This document shows positions 17,124 through 27,138 of a stretch of DNA of 64,000 bases, piece after piece (position 1 is the stretch's first letter; each line of letters begins with the position of its first letter). The translations under genes were made by a program, and so were the position numbers. Origin of the DNA: an uncultured Bdellovibrionales bacterium (GTDB lineage: Bacteria; Bdellovibrionota; Bdellovibrionia; Bdellovibrionales; UBA1609). Under the pieces are notes generated by a model. It searched no databases. It was not told where the DNA came from and saw only the letters and a program-made list of their open reading frames with translations. The stretch is taken from positions 1 to 64,000 of the forward strand of contig CAILEP010000008.1 in the NCBI GenBank assembly GCA_903833275.1. Direction: 5' to 3'.

Positions 17124-19601
17124 TTAGCGTGGCTTAATACTAAATTTCTTCTCTAGGGCTGCCAGAATTTTTTGAGTAGCAGCTTGAACTTGAGCATCAG
17201 AAAGGGTCGCGGCCTGATCTTGCAAAATGACCCGAAAAGCCACCGACTGCTGACCTTCGGTAAAGTTGCCGCCCTTAAAAACGTCAAAAACATGTACCGA
17301 CTGCAAAAGCGGCGCACCACTCTTTTCAATCTCGCGAACCACTTCACCCACCGCGAGGCTTGTTGGCATTACCAAAGCGAAATCGCGTTCAACCGACTGA
17401 AACTTTGAAATCGGTTGCGTCTTCGGTACCCGAGGCTGGCCACGCATAAGAGCTGTCAAATCGACCTCGCCGATCGCGACGTCAGTGCGAATCTTAAATT
17501 CATCTCGAAGCGCTGGGTGCAATGCCCCAATAAAACCAATAGTTTTGCCTTCATAAAAAAGGCTAGCCACTTGCCCTGGGTGAGCAATCGCCGGCACCTC
17601 GTTCGCTGTCATCGCACGAAAATCAAGTTTGCCACGCAATCGTCTCGCCAAAGTCTGTATCGTCGATTTAATTTCAAAAACAGCCGGAGCTTGGCCCTTC
17701 GACCACAAATCAGCCTTTGCCCCCCAGCAAACCAGCGCAAACCGATGGGGCTCAATGTAACTAGCACCCGCCTCTTGGGTCGCTTTGCCAAAAACGAAAC
17801 CCGTTTCAAAAAGTCGACCGGCGGTCTCGCCGCGATTATAATTATGTAAAACGTTCGTCAAAAGCCCACACAAAAGCGTTTGTCGCATCACACTGGTGTC
17901 TTCACTCAACGGGTTCAATATTGGCACAGCCACGCCACCAGCCGAAAGACCGAGCTTGTTAAATTTTTCTGTTTCGTAAATTTCGTTTTGCCATTTGGGA
18001 TTAACAAAATTGTAATTTCGCGCTTCGAAATAGCCCTCTTGCGAAATGAGATTCGCAATGCGCTCTTCGTGAACATAAGTGGCCGCGTGATCAAGCGGCC
18101 GACTCACCACCTGCGGAAAGCTCTCGGGTATTTTGTCATAGCCATTTAATCTCGCAAACTCTTCAATCAGATCAATTTCATTTTCGATATCAACTCGATA
18201 CGACGGCGCTTCAACGGTAACGACATCGCCAGATTCTTTGGCCACGGTGCCCTTTGACGGGCTCGCCTTTTCGTGGGTGACTTTGGTTTTGCAATGCAAG
18301 CGCTTCATCCAAGCAACGAACTCCGCACTTTCAACTGGGTAACCCAAGCGTTCACCAACATGAGCCACTTTAACTTTAATGGCCTGTCGCTCGATCGGCG
18401 CGGGGTTGAGGTCGACATAATCTTTTGAAACTTCACCACCGGCCAATTGTTGAATTAAACCCATCGCCCGATCAACCACAGTCAAAAGAGCTTCAGGGTC
18501 TGTACCACGAGAAAACCGCAAAGAAGAATCGGTCTCAACGCCGAGCTTGCGCGAAGTGCGACGAACACCCTTCGGCGAAAAATGGGCAACCTCAAGAAAA
18601 ATATTAGTGGTGGCATCGGTTACGCCTGAATTGAGGCCGCCGACAACCCCCGCAAGTGCAACGGCGCGCTCTTTGTCGCGAATCGTAAGCTCATCGCCTT
18701 TTAGTTCAAACTCAGTGCCATCAAATGACTTAAATTTCTCTTTTGCCTTGGCCTTTTCTATCGAGAGATAGTGCCCCTTGAGAGCGTCAGCATCAAAAGC
18801 ATGAAGCGGCTGACCGAACTCGAGCATTACGAAATTAGTCACATCGACAATATTATTAATCGAGTTAACGCCGACAGAAGTCAGCCGATCGCGCAGCCAA
18901 TCGGGGCTCGCGGCGACCTTGATACCAAATATCGAACGGCCCGTGTAGCGGGTGCACAAATCGCGATCATGAAGTTTTACATCAATTAGATTTTTTTTCG
19001 TGCCGGCTTTCAATTCTGTCGTTGGCACCTTTAATTTGCGATCAAGTAGACACGAAATTTCTCGCGCTAGACCGAGATGGCTTAAACAGTCGGCGCGATT
19101 GGGGGTTACATTGACTTCAAAAAAAACGTCATCCCGGCCCGAGAATTGCGCAAACGCCTGACCGACTTTAGTTTCTTTCGGCAAAATGACAATGCCTTCA
19201 CTCTCGGTTTTTAAACCAAGCTCGGTTTCTGAGCAGAGCATCCCTTGGCTTTCGACGTCACGAATTTTAGACAACTGGATTGCAAAATTACCCGGCAGCA
19301 CAGCCCCCGGTAAAGCCACGACAACTTTGTCGCCTTGCTTGTGATTTTTCGCACCACAAACGATCTGGCGCGGGCGCCCTTCGCCAGTGTCGACCTGGCA
19401 AAGCGTTAATTTATCAGCGTTCGGGTGACGGCCAAGTTCAATAATGTGGCCAGTGACAACGTTTTTAAAATTCTCTGCCTGATTTTCAATGGCCTCAACT
19501 TCAAGGCCCGCATCAATCAAAGCTCGCGCCAGCCGCGCGGGCTCGGTCAAGAACTCCGCAATATCCACATAATCATTGAGCCACTTTAGAGATATTTTCA
19601 T
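17124..19601 (-). CDS. pheT: Phenylalanyl-tRNA synthetase beta subunit
   Basis: MKISLKWLNDYVDI start, tRNA-binding, B3/B4 and FDX-ACB regions. Confidence 0.96.
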   Translation of the reverse strand: MKISLKWLNDYVDIAEFLTEPARLARALIDAGLEVEAIENQAENFKNVVTGHIIELGRHPNADKLTLCQVDTGEGRPRQIVCGAKNHKQGDKVVVALPGAVLPGNFAIQLSKIRDVESQGMLCSETELGLKTESEGIVILPKETKVGQAFAQFSGRDDVFFEVNVTPNRADCLSHLGLAREISCLLDRKLKVPTTELKAGTKKNLIDVKLHDRDLCTRYTGRSIFGIKVAASPDWLRDRLTSVGVNSINNIVDVTNFVMLEFGQPLHAFDADALKGHYLSIEKAKAKEKFKSFDGTEFELKGDELTIRDKERAVALAGVVGGLNSGVTDATTNIFLEVAHFSPKGVRRTSRKLGVETDSSLRFSRGTDPEALLTVVDRAMGLIQQLAGGEVSKDYVDLNPAPIERQAIKVKVAHVGERLGYPVESAEFVAWMKRLHCKTKVTHEKASPSKGTVAKESGDVVTVEAPSYRVDIENEIDLIEEFARLNGYDKIPESFPQVVSRPLDHAATYVHEERIANLISQEGYFEARNYNFVNPKWQNEIYETEKFNKLGLSAGGVAVPILNPLSEDTSVMRQTLLCGLLTNVLHNYNRGETAGRLFETGFVFGKATQEAGASYIEPHRFALVCWGAKADLWSKGQAPAVFEIKSTIQTLARRLRGKLDFRAMTANEVPAIAHPGQVASLFYEGKTIGFIGALHPALRDEFKIRTDVAIGEVDLTALMRGQPRVPKTQPISKFQSVERDFALVMPTSLAVGEVVREIEKSGAPLLQSVHVFDVFKGGNFTEGQQSVAFRVILQDQAATLSDAQVQAATQKILAALEKKFSIKPR

Positions 19602-20620
19602 TAGAACTGCCTCAAGAATCGTAAATCGTTTTCGCTAAAGTTTCGAATATCGTCGATAGCATATTTAATAATGGCCATTCGCTCGACGCCAAAGCCGAAG
19701 GCAAAACCTTGCCACTCTTCAGGGTCAAGACCGCAATGGGCCAACACCTTGGGGTTAACTAAGCCGCTACCACCAATTTCAATCCAGCCCGATTGTTTGC
19801 ACATTCGACAGCCCTTGCCTTTGCAAATTGGGCACGAGCAATCGACCTCAGCCGATGGCTCGGTGAACGGAAAAAAGCTGGGGCGAAAACGCGTCTTCGT
19901 ATCTTTACCCATAAATTCTTGAACAAAATAAAGCAAAGTGCCGCGCAAATCGGCCATCGACACTTTGTGATCCACCAACATCCCTTCAATTTGATAGAAG
20001 TTAGGCGAGTGCGAAATATCGCTGTCGCAACGAAAAACCGCACCGGGGGCGATAATACGAAACGGCGGCTTCTCAATCTCAAGAGTTCGAATTTGAATAG
20101 GGCTAGTTTGAGTGCGCAACACGTGTTTGTCGTCGATATAAAAGGTGTCCTGCAGATCGCGAGACGGGTGATCTTCTGGGATATTCAGCGCGGTAAAATT
20201 ATTGCGATCCGTTTCTATCATCGGGCCGTGCCGCACACTAAAACCAACACGGGCTAAAATTTGGGTGATTTCATTAATCACCATGGCGATCGGATGTCGA
20301 GCCCCGGCCGCGCGCTCGGGGCCAGGTAAAGTGAGATCGAGACGCTCTTTCTCAATTGCCGCCGATGTTTCAGCATGCTTCAACTTCTTCTCAACTCGGG
20401 CGTAGACCTCTTCAAGGCGATTCTTGGCCTCATTGATCGATTGGCCCATAGCCGGCTTCTCGGCCGGTGGCAATTTGCCAAACTCGCGCATCAAAAGCGA
20501 AAAATCGCCCTGTTTACCAAGATATTTCACCTTGAGATCGTACAAACCCTTGGGGTCAGTGGCCCCTTCGAAGGCATCTTTAGCGGCTTTTTCGATTGCG
20601 ATAATTTGATCTTTTAACAT
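19601..20620 (-). CDS. pheS: Phenylalanyl-tRNA synthetase alpha subunit
   Basis: Class II motifs including FRPSFFPFTEPSAEVD and GFAFGFGVERMAI. Confidence 0.96.
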   Translation of the reverse strand: MLKDQIIAIEKAAKDAFEGATDPKGLYDLKVKYLGKQGDFSLLMREFGKLPPAEKPAMGQSINEAKNRLEEVYARVEKKLKHAETSAAIEKERLDLTLPGPERAAGARHPIAMVINEITQILARVGFSVRHGPMIETDRNNFTALNIPEDHPSRDLQDTFYIDDKHVLRTQTSPIQIRTLEIEKPPFRIIAPGAVFRCDSDISHSPNFYQIEGMLVDHKVSMADLRGTLLYFVQEFMGKDTKTRFRPSFFPFTEPSAEVDCSCPICKGKGCRMCKQSGWIEIGGSGLVNPKVLAHCGLDPEEWQGFAFGFGVERMAIIKYAIDDIRNFSENDLRFLRQF

Positions 20621-20669
20621 TCGGTAATACTTGCTGATTTTTGGCCAAAAAACAATTAATTACACACCT

Positions 20670-21521
20670 ATGAATGAGCGAAACGACAACCGAAATCAAT
20701 CCCGCACAACGGCCCCTGGCGTAAAGCCCATTGAAAGTCGTTCGAACCCGATCTTTCGTGAACTTAAAACCCTACTCGAATCATCAGGCTTAAAGAAGTC
20801 AGGTAAGTTTCTTGCCAGTGGCCGAAAAATTGTCCCAGAGCTTATGGCGCCCCCCGATGGGGTTTCTGCGATTTTAGGGCTCGAGTCGATCGTCACTTTT
20901 GATGGTGCGCCCGAACTCGTCGGCCACGACTTACAGACTTTGCTGTTAAAGAAAGAGCTTTTTGCCGAATTAGATATTTTGGGCACTCACTACCCGCTTC
21001 TACTTGGATCAGTCGGCGAAATCAAAACCCTCGATCTCGAAACCCCTCCCGATGGCCTTGAGCTAGTACTAGCCATGTCTGACCCACTAAACCTCGGCGC
21101 CGCCTTGCGGTCAGCTGAAGCGTTTGAGGCCTCAAAGGTTATATTGCTTTCGGAGTGCGCCCACCCTTTTCTGCCGAAGGTTCTACGCTCATCAAGCGGC
21201 TCGGCATTGCGGGCCCCGATATTTTTTGGCCCTTCGATTCGTTCACTGACAACCGCCGCGATCAAAACGCTATGGGCACTTGATCGGGCTGATGCGAATG
21301 GGGCCATCGCACTTTCAAAACTTAAGCCGCAAAAAAATCTTCGGCTACTGATCGGCCAAGAAGGCCAAGGCTTGCCTGAACAAATACCCGCCTCGCAGAA
21401 AATATCGATCGAAATGAAACCAGGCATGGACTCACTTAACGCGGTCGCCGCTGCCAGCATTGCCCTTTACAACATCCGACAAATGATGCCCGCTGCGCGC
21501 AAAGATCAGCCGTCGCGCTGA
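20670..21521 (+). CDS. RNA 2'-O-methyltransferase, SpoU/TrmH family
   Basis: SPOUT motifs DPLNLGAALRSAEAF, LLIGQEGQGLPEQI, MDSLNAVAAASIALY. Confidence 0.88.
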   Translation: MNERNDNRNQSRTTAPGVKPIESRSNPIFRELKTLLESSGLKKSGKFLASGRKIVPELMAPPDGVSAILGLESIVTFDGAPELVGHDLQTLLLKKELFAELDILGTHYPLLLGSVGEIKTLDLETPPDGLELVLAMSDPLNLGAALRSAEAFEASKVILLSECAHPFLPKVLRSSSGSALRAPIFFGPSIRSLTTAAIKTLWALDRADANGAIALSKLKPQKNLRLLIGQEGQGLPEQIPASQKISIEMKPGMDSLNAVAAASIALYNIRQMMPAARKDQPSR

Positions 21522-21554
21522 ATCGAATTGCGCCTCAAGGAGAGTTTTTAGAGT

Positions 21555-22226
21555 ATGAAAAAATTAATCGACGGGATCATTGATTTCAGAAAGAACAGCT
21601 TTCCGAGTCGCAAAGAAATTTTTAAACGAATGTCGTTGGGCCAAACGCCTGACGTACTCTTTGTCACCTGCTCTGATAGTCGGGTCGCGCCAAATTGGTT
21701 TGCTTCGACGGACCCAGGCGACCTTTTTGTGATTCGAAATGTCGGAAACCTTGTCCCTAAATTTGATTCGTCCGCCAACGAGTCTTCTGTCGCCGCGGCC
21801 ATTGAATTTTCGATTACAAATCTGAGCATCACCGACATCATCGTTTGTGGCCACTCCGAGTGCGGCGCTATGCTTGCACTTCAAGCGGGAGTCGAAAAAT
21901 TGCCCCTGACAAATCTTAAACATTGGCTGGCGCACGCCGAGCCATCAAAAGTGTTTGCAAGCCACGGCATCGACCTCGACAAAAACTTAGCGCCCCACAA
22001 TCAACTTTCACAAATCAACGTCATTAAGCAAATTCGCCACTTAGAAACCCACCCGCTGATCGCCGAGCGCCTTGCGGCCAAAACTTTGCGGCTACATGCT
22101 TGGTGGTTCAGCATAATCGAAGGGGCGGTTTACTCTTTCGACGCCGAAACCCACCGCTTCACATTGATTGATGAAAACTTGAACGAAGAAACCGTCAAAC
22201 GGCTACGCATGGGTCTACCAAAGTAA
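21555..22226 (+). CDS. Beta-class carbonic anhydrase
   Basis: CSDSRV, GHSECGAM zinc-binding motifs. Confidence 0.93.
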   Translation: MKKLIDGIIDFRKNSFPSRKEIFKRMSLGQTPDVLFVTCSDSRVAPNWFASTDPGDLFVIRNVGNLVPKFDSSANESSVAAAIEFSITNLSITDIIVCGHSECGAMLALQAGVEKLPLTNLKHWLAHAEPSKVFASHGIDLDKNLAPHNQLSQINVIKQIRHLETHPLIAERLAAKTLRLHAWWFSIIEGAVYSFDAETHRFTLIDENLNEETVKRLRMGLPK

Positions 22227-22251
22227 GCAGCCGTGCGGCGCGGCTCATGTT

Positions 22252-23178
22252 TTATTTGTAGTAGAAGAAATCGCCGGCGGTAGTGCCGTCTTCAACGTCA
22301 AAGGCATGAGCTTTTAAAATCAGCTCGTGGTCGCCCGACTCAGCCACCAGAAAACCATGATTGCGCTTGAAGTGATCCATGTAGGCATAAAATGGCAAGG
22401 CGATCGGCCAGATGGCTTGAGCCGCCAATTTGTTTATTTTACCACGCGTGGTTCGCTCGCCGTAGAAAGGCACAGCAAACGTATTGCCGACGGCATAAGA
22501 ACCCTCTTCGTGGTTCATATAGATCCAGCCGGTTTTAAACCCAATTTTTTTCATCTGGCCCGTCGCGATCTGCACCGACGGTGGAGTTTCTTTCTCGATC
22601 ATGCTGCATGAATCAAAAAAGACAAAAGCATTTGCTGCAAAATTTAGGCTGACCCCGGCGTCTTTTAGGTCGTCAAAGCCAAGCGATGAAAAATCATCGT
22701 GGGCTCGATCTTGAATTTCAAAAGATGGCACAGACTGGTAAGTACCACCGTGAAGGCCGCGCACGATCAGATTTTGAACCAGTGCCTTTTGGTTGGTAAG
22801 CCCCTTTAATGTGTCGATGACTTCTTGAGCATTCGAAACCGAATAGGCCACCACGGGCAATTTAAAAGTGTTTTCTAGAAAGCGAATCTCTCGACCCGCC
22901 AAAGCTGGCGAAAAAGTGGCCTCATCGCCGTAGATCAAAACCGTCACCGGAAATTCAAATATTTTTTTAGACTGCTGGGCTTGGGCCAGCTTTCTTTGAA
23001 CCTCAAGCTGATCAATTTGAGAATGCATCTGCGCGACAACAGGCGCAGACTTCGCTTCTCTCGCAAAGGGGTTCGCCATTGCGGGCACCCCGAGAGAACT
23101 AGCGCCAATCAGCAAAACCGCCCCCGCGATTTTTTTTAAGAAAATTTCGTGCTGAAGACGACTAGACGCGTTTTTCAT
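22252..23178 (-). CDS. Exported hypothetical protein, possible clan CD (caspase-fold) cysteine peptidase
   Basis: Signal peptide; LIVRGLHGG and AFVFFDSCSMIE blocks with His and Cys separated by 47 residues. Confidence 0.45.
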   Translation of the reverse strand: MKNASSRLQHEIFLKKIAGAVLLIGASSLGVPAMANPFAREAKSAPVVAQMHSQIDQLEVQRKLAQAQQSKKIFEFPVTVLIYGDEATFSPALAGREIRFLENTFKLPVVAYSVSNAQEVIDTLKGLTNQKALVQNLIVRGLHGGTYQSVPSFEIQDRAHDDFSSLGFDDLKDAGVSLNFAANAFVFFDSCSMIEKETPPSVQIATGQMKKIGFKTGWIYMNHEEGSYAVGNTFAVPFYGERTTRGKINKLAAQAIWPIALPFYAYMDHFKRNHGFLVAESGDHELILKAHAFDVEDGTTAGDFFYYK

Positions 23179-23369
23179 TCAGTAAGCCCTCCCCCGAGCG
23201 CATTCCCAGCTCTCTCTATAGACATTCACGCTTGGTGATGGCTTTAAGAATAAGGCCTTCTGAAAATTATACCTTTCATTTTCGATAAAACTCGACGAAC
23301 TCGCGAAATTTTTAGAGTTGCGGCAATGCCCTCTATAGAAAGAACTTATACCTGATTTTCAACGCAAAC

Positions 23370-24119
23370 CTAGCAACACCAAAACTCAACTTGGTGTTCG
23401 ATTTGTGGGGTCAACCGCCACGGGAATTCTTTGCGATGGCTCTCTTTTTCAAAGAGCACACCGGTCAAATGATCAATCACTTCGTTTGGCCGACTGAGTT
23501 CGCGAGAAAACCGATCGTGGTAAGAAGCCATTTTCAAATCGGGTCTGTGTTGCCGCGCCAATCGCAAAACTTCGGCAAGTCGTTGCATATAAGCTTCAAC
23601 TTCTGCGGTAATGTCTTGCCTTGGTTTAATAGAAGCGCTTTTGCCCTTTTTCATTTTTCGAGGTTCGCTTTCTATCGCGGCCCTTTTTTCGCGCAACAGG
23701 ACTGGCAACTGCCCAAGCACGTTGCAAAATAAAAATGCTCCCGCTGGGTATCTTGAAAATAATTCGAGCAACTTGTCTGGGTTTGGCTTTGAGCTTGAGA
23801 GATCAAAAAAGTCTTCACGTTGCCAATCCACAGGCACTAAAAAACGCGATTGAAAAAGTAAAAATGCAGCTGGGTCGGGCTCGACCACCACAATGCGCTG
23901 AAACCTCAAAACGAATTCGCGAGGCAAAGTGTAGCCAGCACTGGGGCCAATCAAAACCAACAATTGGCAATCAAGCGCCCAATCGCGCAGCCAAATGGCG
24001 ACCTGGTCGCGAAATGGGCGCCAAAGTTTTTTTTGGTACCGAAGGGCGCGCCAATGATAAACAAGCCCACCCGCCGGCCCTAACAGTGCTCGCGGTGACA
24101 GTAGAGATTTTAATTTCAT
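23370..24119 (-). CDS. Hypothetical protein, class I SAM-dependent methyltransferase-like
   Basis: Rossmann-like LLVLIGPSAGYTLP...IVVVEPDPAAF. Confidence 0.45.
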   Translation of the reverse strand: MKLKSLLSPRALLGPAGGLVYHWRALRYQKKLWRPFRDQVAIWLRDWALDCQLLVLIGPSAGYTLPREFVLRFQRIVVVEPDPAAFLLFQSRFLVPVDWQREDFFDLSSSKPNPDKLLELFSRYPAGAFLFCNVLGQLPVLLREKRAAIESEPRKMKKGKSASIKPRQDITAEVEAYMQRLAEVLRLARQHRPDLKMASYHDRFSRELSRPNEVIDHLTGVLFEKESHRKEFPWRLTPQIEHQVEFWCC

Positions 24120-24140
24120 GTTGAACGCCTCAGATGCAAA

Positions 24141-25079
24141 TCAGAACGCACCGGTCGACAAAACATCTGCTGAAAAAAATGGAATACTTGTATCTTTCGG
24201 AGGGTGCTCCCACAAACTCAAAGCATAGCCGCCGCCACCTGAACCTGTTGGCTTCACCGCCAAGGCCCCGGCCTGAATCAACTCGTGCATATGATGATCA
24301 AGCGGGCCTTCGCACAGACCCCACTGATAAAAGCAATCTCGGCCAAGATCAAAAGCCCGAGACAGAAGATCAAGACCCTCTTTTTCATTTGATTTTAAGG
24401 CGCGCTCGGCCACTTCTACGGCCTCGCGCATCTGAAGGTCTAGCTTTTCGCCAAGATGCGGTGATTTATCGCGCAACTCGCCGACACGCCGAACGCAATC
24501 CGAAGTGACTCCTCGTTTGCCCGAATACGAAAGGTAGATGTGCGGGGCCCAATTTACTTCAACCGGAGAGCGCTCGCCCCCACGCATAAACCTTAAACCG
24601 CGACCCTCAAGGGCCACCGCGATATCAACGCCGCTGCTCTCGCCATGAAAGAGATTTTCAAGTTCGCGCGAAAATTCATATATAGGGTCAGGCCGCTGCG
24701 ACCATGTATCACCCGCGCTGATGTAGCCCCATTGAGAAAAAAGCTGGCCGACGCCAACACAGAGCGCCCCAGAGGCACCCAGACCCGCTCCCAACGGCAA
24801 CTCACTCTCAATAGTCAATTCGCCCGTCAACTGCGACCGTTCACGTTTAGTTTTTTGTAATGCGTGTTCGATCAAGCCCCAAAATACGAGTTTAAGTTCA
24901 TCGCCACGCGAACCTTTAAAATTAACTTTAAGAGAAGATGAATCGGGCACCCAGGTGAATTTCATACCAAAAGCGGAGGTCGGAAACACTAAAGCCGGAA
25001 CCCCACGAAGAACAGCGTGCTCGCCCACCAATATCCATTTGCCAAAAGTTCTCTTGGCGAAACCTTGCGGAGTGCTCAC
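24141..25079 (-). CDS. GHMP kinase, probable mevalonate kinase
   Basis: SELPLGAGLGASGALCVGVGQL GHMP motif; operon context. Confidence 0.75.
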   Translation of the reverse strand: MSTPQGFAKRTFGKWILVGEHAVLRGVPALVFPTSAFGMKFTWVPDSSSLKVNFKGSRGDELKLVFWGLIEHALQKTKRERSQLTGELTIESELPLGAGLGASGALCVGVGQLFSQWGYISAGDTWSQRPDPIYEFSRELENLFHGESSGVDIAVALEGRGLRFMRGGERSPVEVNWAPHIYLSYSGKRGVTSDCVRRVGELRDKSPHLGEKLDLQMREAVEVAERALKSNEKEGLDLLSRAFDLGRDCFYQWGLCEGPLDHHMHELIQAGALAVKPTGSGGGGYALSLWEHPPKDTSIPFFSADVLSTGAF

Positions 25080-26155
25080 AGCAAAGCCTCAGTCGCGCCC
25101 TTATTCAAAATATTTAAATCATCGGTCGGCGCACCCATGCCTAATTTAGCAACCACTGGTCGCAATTGAGATAAAATCTCAAAGCCCGACTCAAGCGCCC
25201 ATTCGCGCGCCATCGACTCTTGATCGCGCCGATAAATCAGATGAACGTTGGCACCGGCGTCCATGGTAATAAGCGGGCCATCGCCATGTTCGCTCCATTT
25301 GCGAGAGTAGAACTCAAGAACCTTCATGCTGATGTCGCTCATGTATTGAAAGGGCGGCTCGCTGGTCGAGAAAAGCGAATGCATATCCCAAAATTCAGAC
25401 CATACAATTTCATGAGCCCGAACCCATTCGCCCGCCTCGAGGGCCGCGAGCAATAAGGTGAGCCGCTCTTCGGCGCGCTCGGGCCGACCGCGAAACAATA
25501 AGCTCGAAGCCACCCGTTGGTGCGCTTCACTTGAGCCGATCTCTTTTTTCTCGCGATCAACGATAACCAGCTCATGAAACAAATCCAGTTTAGAAAAATC
25601 TCGCGCCGTGATGCCGTTTTCATCCCAAATTACAAAAGGCGATAGAAAACTTCGAATCGACGAACCCGAGCCGACCCGAGAATAATCCGCAAGTTTCAAC
25701 AAACCTAAATCGAGCTTCGGGTTTTGTGATTGCGCCAACTTATAGGTCGCCATGGTCAAGGCGGCAAAACTTGAGGCCGAACTCGCAACGCCACAGTCGG
25801 CCGGGAAGTTATTCGCCGAGCGAATCTCGAAAGTTCCGTGCACACTCAATTTTTGTTTCAAAAATTCAAAATGAGCCAAATAGCGCCGGCGCCCCGAATC
25901 GCTCAACTGCGTTTCGATAAAACCATCCGCAACCAACGGCGCCCAAATATCATAGGTGTTGGCCGAAGATGTTAAGGGCCGAATTTCAACTCGAGTGATT
26001 AAATTATTCAAGGTTAACGAGAGCGAACTGTTGGTCGGGCGATTGCGCGAAGTCGGGGTATTCACTTTGCCCATATATTTAATCAGCGCGATATTGGCCG
26101 GCGCTTCGGCCGAAAACACAGCGGCAAGAACTGGGGTGGTTGAATTTGGGTTCAT
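25076..26155 (-). CDS. mvaD: Diphosphomevalonate decarboxylase
   Basis: ANIALIKYMGK...SSLSLTL, GVASSASSFAALTMA, ITMDAGANVHLIY. Confidence 0.92.
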   Translation of the reverse strand: MNPNSTTPVLAAVFSAEAPANIALIKYMGKVNTPTSRNRPTNSSLSLTLNNLITRVEIRPLTSSANTYDIWAPLVADGFIETQLSDSGRRRYLAHFEFLKQKLSVHGTFEIRSANNFPADCGVASSASSFAALTMATYKLAQSQNPKLDLGLLKLADYSRVGSGSSIRSFLSPFVIWDENGITARDFSKLDLFHELVIVDREKKEIGSSEAHQRVASSLLFRGRPERAEERLTLLLAALEAGEWVRAHEIVWSEFWDMHSLFSTSEPPFQYMSDISMKVLEFYSRKWSEHGDGPLITMDAGANVHLIYRRDQESMAREWALESGFEILSQLRPVVAKLGMGAPTDDLNILNKGATEALL

Positions 26156-27138
26156 GTCGAGGGCTCCGCCGCCGCTTGGCTCTCAGACGTTTTAATATCG
26201 TAACCCCGTGACAAGCGCGAAAGATCACAAACAATTCGTAGACCTTCATACTTTTCTTGAAGACTCTCAACCAGCTCATCCAGTCGCTCGCGATTGTCTC
26301 GGCCAACGAACACGGCCATGGTGTCTGCGCCAAGCGCGCCACAGCCCTTCACGGCTCGCACAAAGGGTTTAGATAAAAGTATCGCCGATAGAATCTGGGT
26401 GTGCTCGGCGACCAAACCCATCTCGAGTAGCTCGGCATGATAATCATTAATCGAATGGTAAAAATCATCAGGCTCTTTTTTGGCCAAACCTTCAACCGCG
26501 CGAGCATAGATCCACTCGAGTTCTTCGGTGTTAACGCGTTTGAGCCCGCGTAAGTGCTCATGGGTCGCCACTTTTACGCCTGTGTGAAGAATCACAACAT
26601 CGCAATCTTCGAAGGGCCACTTTTTTATTTCAACGGAAAATGGTTCTGTATGAACTTCGGCCAAGCCGCCGACAAATTGGGCAGCGACGTCGGCACCGCT
26701 GGCGCGGAGGCCTTCTTGGCTCACTGACTCTAATTGACGATAGGCGCGCCAAACCGTTTCGGCTTGCACGTGGCTTGTGAGACTTTTTGAGGCGCCAGAT
26801 GCCAACGCTTCATTGCCCCGGCCCGAGGCCACCGATTTTAAAATTTCGGTCAGCATATAAGCGAATAAAAATTGGGCGCTTGAGGCCCCAAAGCCACCGA
26901 TGCCATTGTGAGGGTCAACAAAACGCAAATCGAGATTTCGATAATGAATCGCATTTTGGCGAATCCATTGCCCGGCAGGGCTATTGGGGTCGATGCCCTC
27001 AACAAGACCGCTGCCACGAGTGCTCGCCACAAGATTAAAACGCGGCTCAAGATTTAAAACGAGAGCTGACCCTGAGTTGAGTACAAGGTACTCACCCAAA
27101 AGAAAGGTCTTGCTTGCGCACGACAGCTCTATCCTCAA
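26152..27138 (-). CDS. GHMP kinase, probable phosphomevalonate kinase (TTG start chosen at the mvaA stop)
   Basis: LRIELSCASKTFLLGEYLVLNSGSALVLNL and GIGGFGASSAQFLFAY; ORF-track extension to 27417 overlaps mvaA and is rejected. Confidence 0.78.
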   Translation of the reverse strand: MRIELSCASKTFLLGEYLVLNSGSALVLNLEPRFNLVASTRGSGLVEGIDPNSPAGQWIRQNAIHYRNLDLRFVDPHNGIGGFGASSAQFLFAYMLTEILKSVASGRGNEALASGASKSLTSHVQAETVWRAYRQLESVSQEGLRASGADVAAQFVGGLAEVHTEPFSVEIKKWPFEDCDVVILHTGVKVATHEHLRGLKRVNTEELEWIYARAVEGLAKKEPDDFYHSINDYHAELLEMGLVAEHTQILSAILLSKPFVRAVKGCGALGADTMAVFVGRDNRERLDELVESLQEKYEGLRIVCDLSRLSRGYDIKTSESQAAAEPST

